Positions 14,311 through 16,038 of a DNA stretch of 16,038 nt are shown here, one piece after another. The position numbers were made by a program, and so were the translations under genes. The notes beneath the pieces were generated by a model. It had not been told where the DNA came from and ran no database searches. It saw nothing but the letters and a program-made list of their open reading frames with translations. How positions within the stretch are numbered: position 1 is the stretch's first letter; the number at the start of each line of letters is the position of its first letter. Source of the DNA: Minisyncoccota bacterium (lineage in GTDB: Bacteria; Patescibacteriota; Minisyncoccia; Minisyncoccales; Minisyncoccaceae); contig JAQVLF010000013.1 of assembly GCA_028704295.1 (NCBI GenBank), forward strand, positions 1 through 16,038, in the 5' to 3' direction.

Positions 14311-14339
14311 TTGTCTTTTTTATTTATTAATGTTAAAAT
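14311..14339 (+). promoter_or_regulatory. Promoter of the small cysteine-rich gene
   Basis: TTGTCT (14311-14316), a 17-bp spacer ending in TGT, then TAAAAT (14334-14339), giving an extended -10. Predicted start near 14346, about 12 nt before the ribosome binding site. Confidence 0.6.
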
Positions 14340-14371
14340 TCTTCTGGCACATAAAATAGGAGGAGGCTTGC

Positions 14372-14890
14372 ATGAGTGAATGCACTTGGTGTAACGCAAC
14401 TATTGAAAGCAACGCAGAGTACTATTTGAGCTGGAAAGGTAAAAGAGTAATAATAAAGCCAGGATTTAAGTTCCCTCTTAATCCTTGCATATGCCCAGAA
14501 TGTTTTTCTTCAAGAATTCAAAAATATATTGACGAACGAAGCGGCTTTGTTAAAAAGTTCTTAGAAATTAGAAACAATAAAGTTTCGGTAAACATGAAAA
14601 ACTTTTGGGAAGCATGCAGATGCCCAAATACCGTAACAGAGGACGGTTATGGATGGGATGTCGAAGATTTTTGGTGGGCTATCGGCATCGTCACTGCCCA
14701 AAACGAAGGCTATCGTTTTAACTGGGGAGGAGAATCTATACAAGCTCTCAAAGGAAGACGAGGTTATTATTCTTTTATAGATAAAACAACTATTCTTGAA
14801 TATGTAAAATATGAATTTGCAGATACAGGGGTTAAGAGTAGGCGTGGCATTTGCCTTGTCTCAGAATATATATCTCCAGAAGAAATTTAA
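14372..14890 (+). CDS. Hypothetical cysteine-rich protein, possible zinc binder
   Basis: I do not recognise this 172-residue protein. It has eight cysteines: C4 and C7 as CTWC, C39, C41 and C44 in NPCICPEC, C82 and C84, and C161. CxxC at 4-7 and at 41-44 could form one four-cysteine zinc site. The middle is aromatic-rich (GWDVEDFWWAIG, about 94-105). No signal peptide or membrane segment is seen, so it is probably cytosolic. The start is firm: AGGAGGAGG (14358-14366) lies 5 nt before the ATG. Its own promoter precedes it and a terminator at 14926-14950 follows, so it is a single-gene unit. Its strong Shine-Dalgarno site contrasts with the surface genes on the other strand. Function unknown. 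Confidence 0.8.
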   Translation: MSECTWCNATIESNAEYYLSWKGKRVIIKPGFKFPLNPCICPECFSSRIQKYIDERSGFVKKFLEIRNNKVSVNMKNFWEACRCPNTVTEDGYGWDVEDFWWAIGIVTAQNEGYRFNWGGESIQALKGRRGYYSFIDKTTILEYVKYEFADTGVKSRRGICLVSEYISPEEI

Positions 14891-14925
14891 CTTACTTTTT
14901 ATGTAAAGTTTTAGGGGTATAGTGA

Positions 14926-14950
14926 CGGATACAAGGTTATCCGCTTTTTT
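14926..14950 (+). terminator. Rho-independent terminator after the cysteine-rich gene
   Basis: CGGATA and TATCCG form a 6-bp stem around a 6-base loop, followed by C and six T's (14945-14950). It lies 35 bp after the stop codon and just before the next promoter. Confidence 0.8.
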
Positions 14951-14960
14951 ATTACAAAAA

Positions 14961-14989
14961 TTGACTTTAGTCCTCACATGAGCTAATAA
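14961..14989 (+). promoter_or_regulatory. Promoter of the thymidylate-synthase-like gene
   Basis: TTGACT (14961-14966), a 17-bp spacer, then TAATAA (14984-14989). Predicted start near 14996, followed closely by the GAGGTG ribosome binding site (15002-15007), 5 nt before the ATG. Confidence 0.6.
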
Positions 14990-15012
14990 AAAAATAGCAC
15001 AGAGGTGCATTT

Positions 15013-15750
15013 ATGAAGCCTATGAAACGGAGGATAAATCCTTTTTCTATTCGAGAAAACGATCTCCCGAGGGCGTGGGCAAAGCTTTTAAAGCAAGGTC
15101 TTCGCAATGAACGACCGGTTGTTTTTGGTGACATAAAAGATCCAAAAACGCTCCGAGGGGAAATTCGTTCGATGGTTGTTCTTGAAGGAAACGCCATTGA
15201 TCAAATCCTGAATGGAGTTGAGGTACTTGGAAATGATCCGAGATTCAAGTTCGGCCCTGGATACGTCCAGATGTATGTCAATGAATATACGATGGAGTAT
15301 GTAGGCCAGCAGCGAAGCCTACCTGATGGACACAAAAAGAAATTTTCTTACACTTACTACGATCGCTTCCGATACTACCCCACCCCAACAGGATCATTCG
15401 ACCAAATCGAGGCTCTGAAAAAGAACCTTGGGGAAGCTATTGAAAATGGCATCTTCTCGAATAGGCATCAAATGATCACTTGGATCCCATGGATCGATGC
15501 TTATTCAAATAGCCCACCATGCTTACAACGAGTATGGGTAACTCTTGTTGATGAAAAATCGCTTGCAACTCGTCTTGACTGGAGATCAAGAGATCTTTAT
15601 GGGGCTTGGCACGTGAATCTTGTTGCTGTGGCCAACATGCTCCAGAGAGACATTGCAAGACCTCTCGATTGCAAGATTGTAGAGATTGTAGACACTTGCG
15701 ATTCCCTGCACATTTACAACGGCACTGGGAAGAAGCAAAGCAGGCTGTGA
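15013..15750 (+). CDS. Thymidylate synthase family protein, archaeal-like
   Basis: Thymidylate synthase makes dTMP from dUMP with methylene-tetrahydrofolate. The 245-residue length is near that of the short archaeal forms rather than the longer E. coli ThyA. Family motifs are in order: SYTYYDRFRYY (112-122), SNRHQMITW (149-157) where the family has RR, the nucleophile PPC (C170), RSRD (191-194) that binds the dUMP phosphate, a glycine at 197, N202 in WHVN at the position that favours uracil over cytosine, and SLHIYN (231-236). One of the two arginines of the RR pair, which reach the partner subunit's phosphate, is replaced by Asn. A deoxynucleotide hydroxymethylase is the alternative, but N202 argues for dUMP. 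GAGGTG at 15002-15007 fixes the start. The gene is visibly richer in G+C than the surface genes, which may indicate transfer. Confidence 0.75.
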   Translation: MKPMKRRINPFSIRENDLPRAWAKLLKQGLRNERPVVFGDIKDPKTLRGEIRSMVVLEGNAIDQILNGVEVLGNDPRFKFGPGYVQMYVNEYTMEYVGQQRSLPDGHKKKFSYTYYDRFRYYPTPTGSFDQIEALKKNLGEAIENGIFSNRHQMITWIPWIDAYSNSPPCLQRVWVTLVDEKSLATRLDWRSRDLYGAWHVNLVAVANMLQRDIARPLDCKIVEIVDTCDSLHIYNGTGKKQSRL

Positions 15751-15788
15751 AGGCTTTTCAAATATGATCTAGCCTTCACACCATTTTT
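15746..15788 (+). terminator. Hairpin terminator overlapping the stop codon
   Basis: TGTGAAGGCT (15746-15755) and AGCCTTCACA (15771-15780) form a perfect 10-bp stem with a 15-base loop, followed by CCA and five T's (15784-15788). The TGA stop codon (15748-15750) lies within the stem. No T-run follows on the minus strand, so it serves the plus-strand gene. Confidence 0.7.
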
Positions 15789-15808
15789 CCACAAAACCTC
15801 AGTATTTT

Positions 15809-16038
15809 CTAATCCAATAAACGGCATGAAACGAAAGATGTAAATGTGAGCATCTTTTGAGGTACGTGTTTAAAATTTTTAAATAATTCTTCTTTTGCTT
15901 TTTGCATTTCCTCTGCAAAATCATTGTCGCTTTTAGCATATGCTATCTTATCTAACATTTCAAGCGTAATCCCTGGCTTTAAGTGTTTTTCACAGTTAGG
16001 AAGAGATTTAAATTTATCATAAGGAGTCATGTATATAT
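15809..16038 (-). CDS. C-terminal fragment, possibly of a DDE transposase (runs off edge)
   Basis: The frame is open from the right edge to a TAG at 15809. The first ATG (16030) has no ribosome binding site and the codons before it (ATA TAC) are sense, so this is probably the tail of a longer gene. It reads Y-MTPYDKFKSL, then a helical stretch (ITLEMLDKIAYAKSDNDFAE, EMQKAKEELFKNF). The TPYDKF motif after an aromatic residue resembles the C-terminal end of rve-type integrases and transposases (IS3/IS481-like), where a TPY segment follows the catalytic core. The DDE residues themselves would lie outside the window, so the call is tentative. Another mobile or hypothetical protein is possible. 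Confidence 0.4.
   Translation of the reverse strand, partial: IYMTPYDKFKSLPNCEKHLKPGITLEMLDKIAYAKSDNDFAEEMQKAKEELFKNFKHVPQKMLTFTSFVSCRLLD

Noticed and set aside
1..16038. Recoded UGA (as in Gracilibacteria/Absconditabacteria)
   Set aside because: All main genes read through with the standard code, Trp uses TGG, and the thymidylate-synthase-like gene ends properly at TGA.

Overview
This AT-rich 16 kb window looks like part of a bacterial chromosome, most plausibly from Candidatus Patescibacteria (the CPR). That assignment is inferred from several features: a four-domain ribosomal protein S1 next to ftsH, a type IV pseudopilin carrying a LamG-like domain, large secreted proteins built from Ig/FN3-type modules, and an AUA-reading tRNA-Ile with anticodon UAU. 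The standard genetic code fits; the thymidylate synthase gene ends in TGA and TGA is not needed as a sense codon in any gene.

Layout. Everything from 14248 down to 1 appears to be read on the minus strand. In transcription order it holds a short secreted protein (13304-14248), a giant 2040-residue secreted repeat protein (7114-13236), a second secreted FN3-type protein (5216-7057), a membrane-anchored thioredoxin-fold protein without CxxC (4404-5195, ended by a clear terminator), a pseudopilin-LamG protein (3415-4326), ribosomal protein S1 (2276-3361), FtsH (428-2263) and tRNA-Ile(UAU) (354-427). The tRNA starts at the base after the ftsH stop codon. Positions 1-353 contain no convincing protein gene. 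They hold two promoters, a strong hairpin terminator and three copies of AAGGAGGTG, and are best read as one complete small transcription unit (about 101-307) plus the start of another.

The right end, 14311-16038, differs. Two plus-strand genes have textbook promoters and strong Shine-Dalgarno sites: a small cysteine-rich protein (14372-14890) and a thymidylate-synthase-family protein of archaeal type (15013-15750). The second is visibly richer in G+C than the surface genes. Each is followed by a hairpin terminator. A minus-strand fragment at the right edge (15809-16038) may be the C-terminus of a transposase.

The most interesting part is the surface locus at 3.4-14.3 kb. The giant protein shares its N-terminal and C-terminal domains with the short protein beside it, and differs by extra sequence that includes a roughly 4 kb array of 855-867 bp modules. 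Long identical DNA blocks between adjacent and alternate modules point to recent recombination or gene conversion. The giant gene's start codon lies in one arm of an 11-bp inverted repeat, and the pseudopilin promoter contains a (TA)n tract. Both suggest regulated or variable display of surface proteins, as would suit an episymbiont that attaches to a host. That role is inference.
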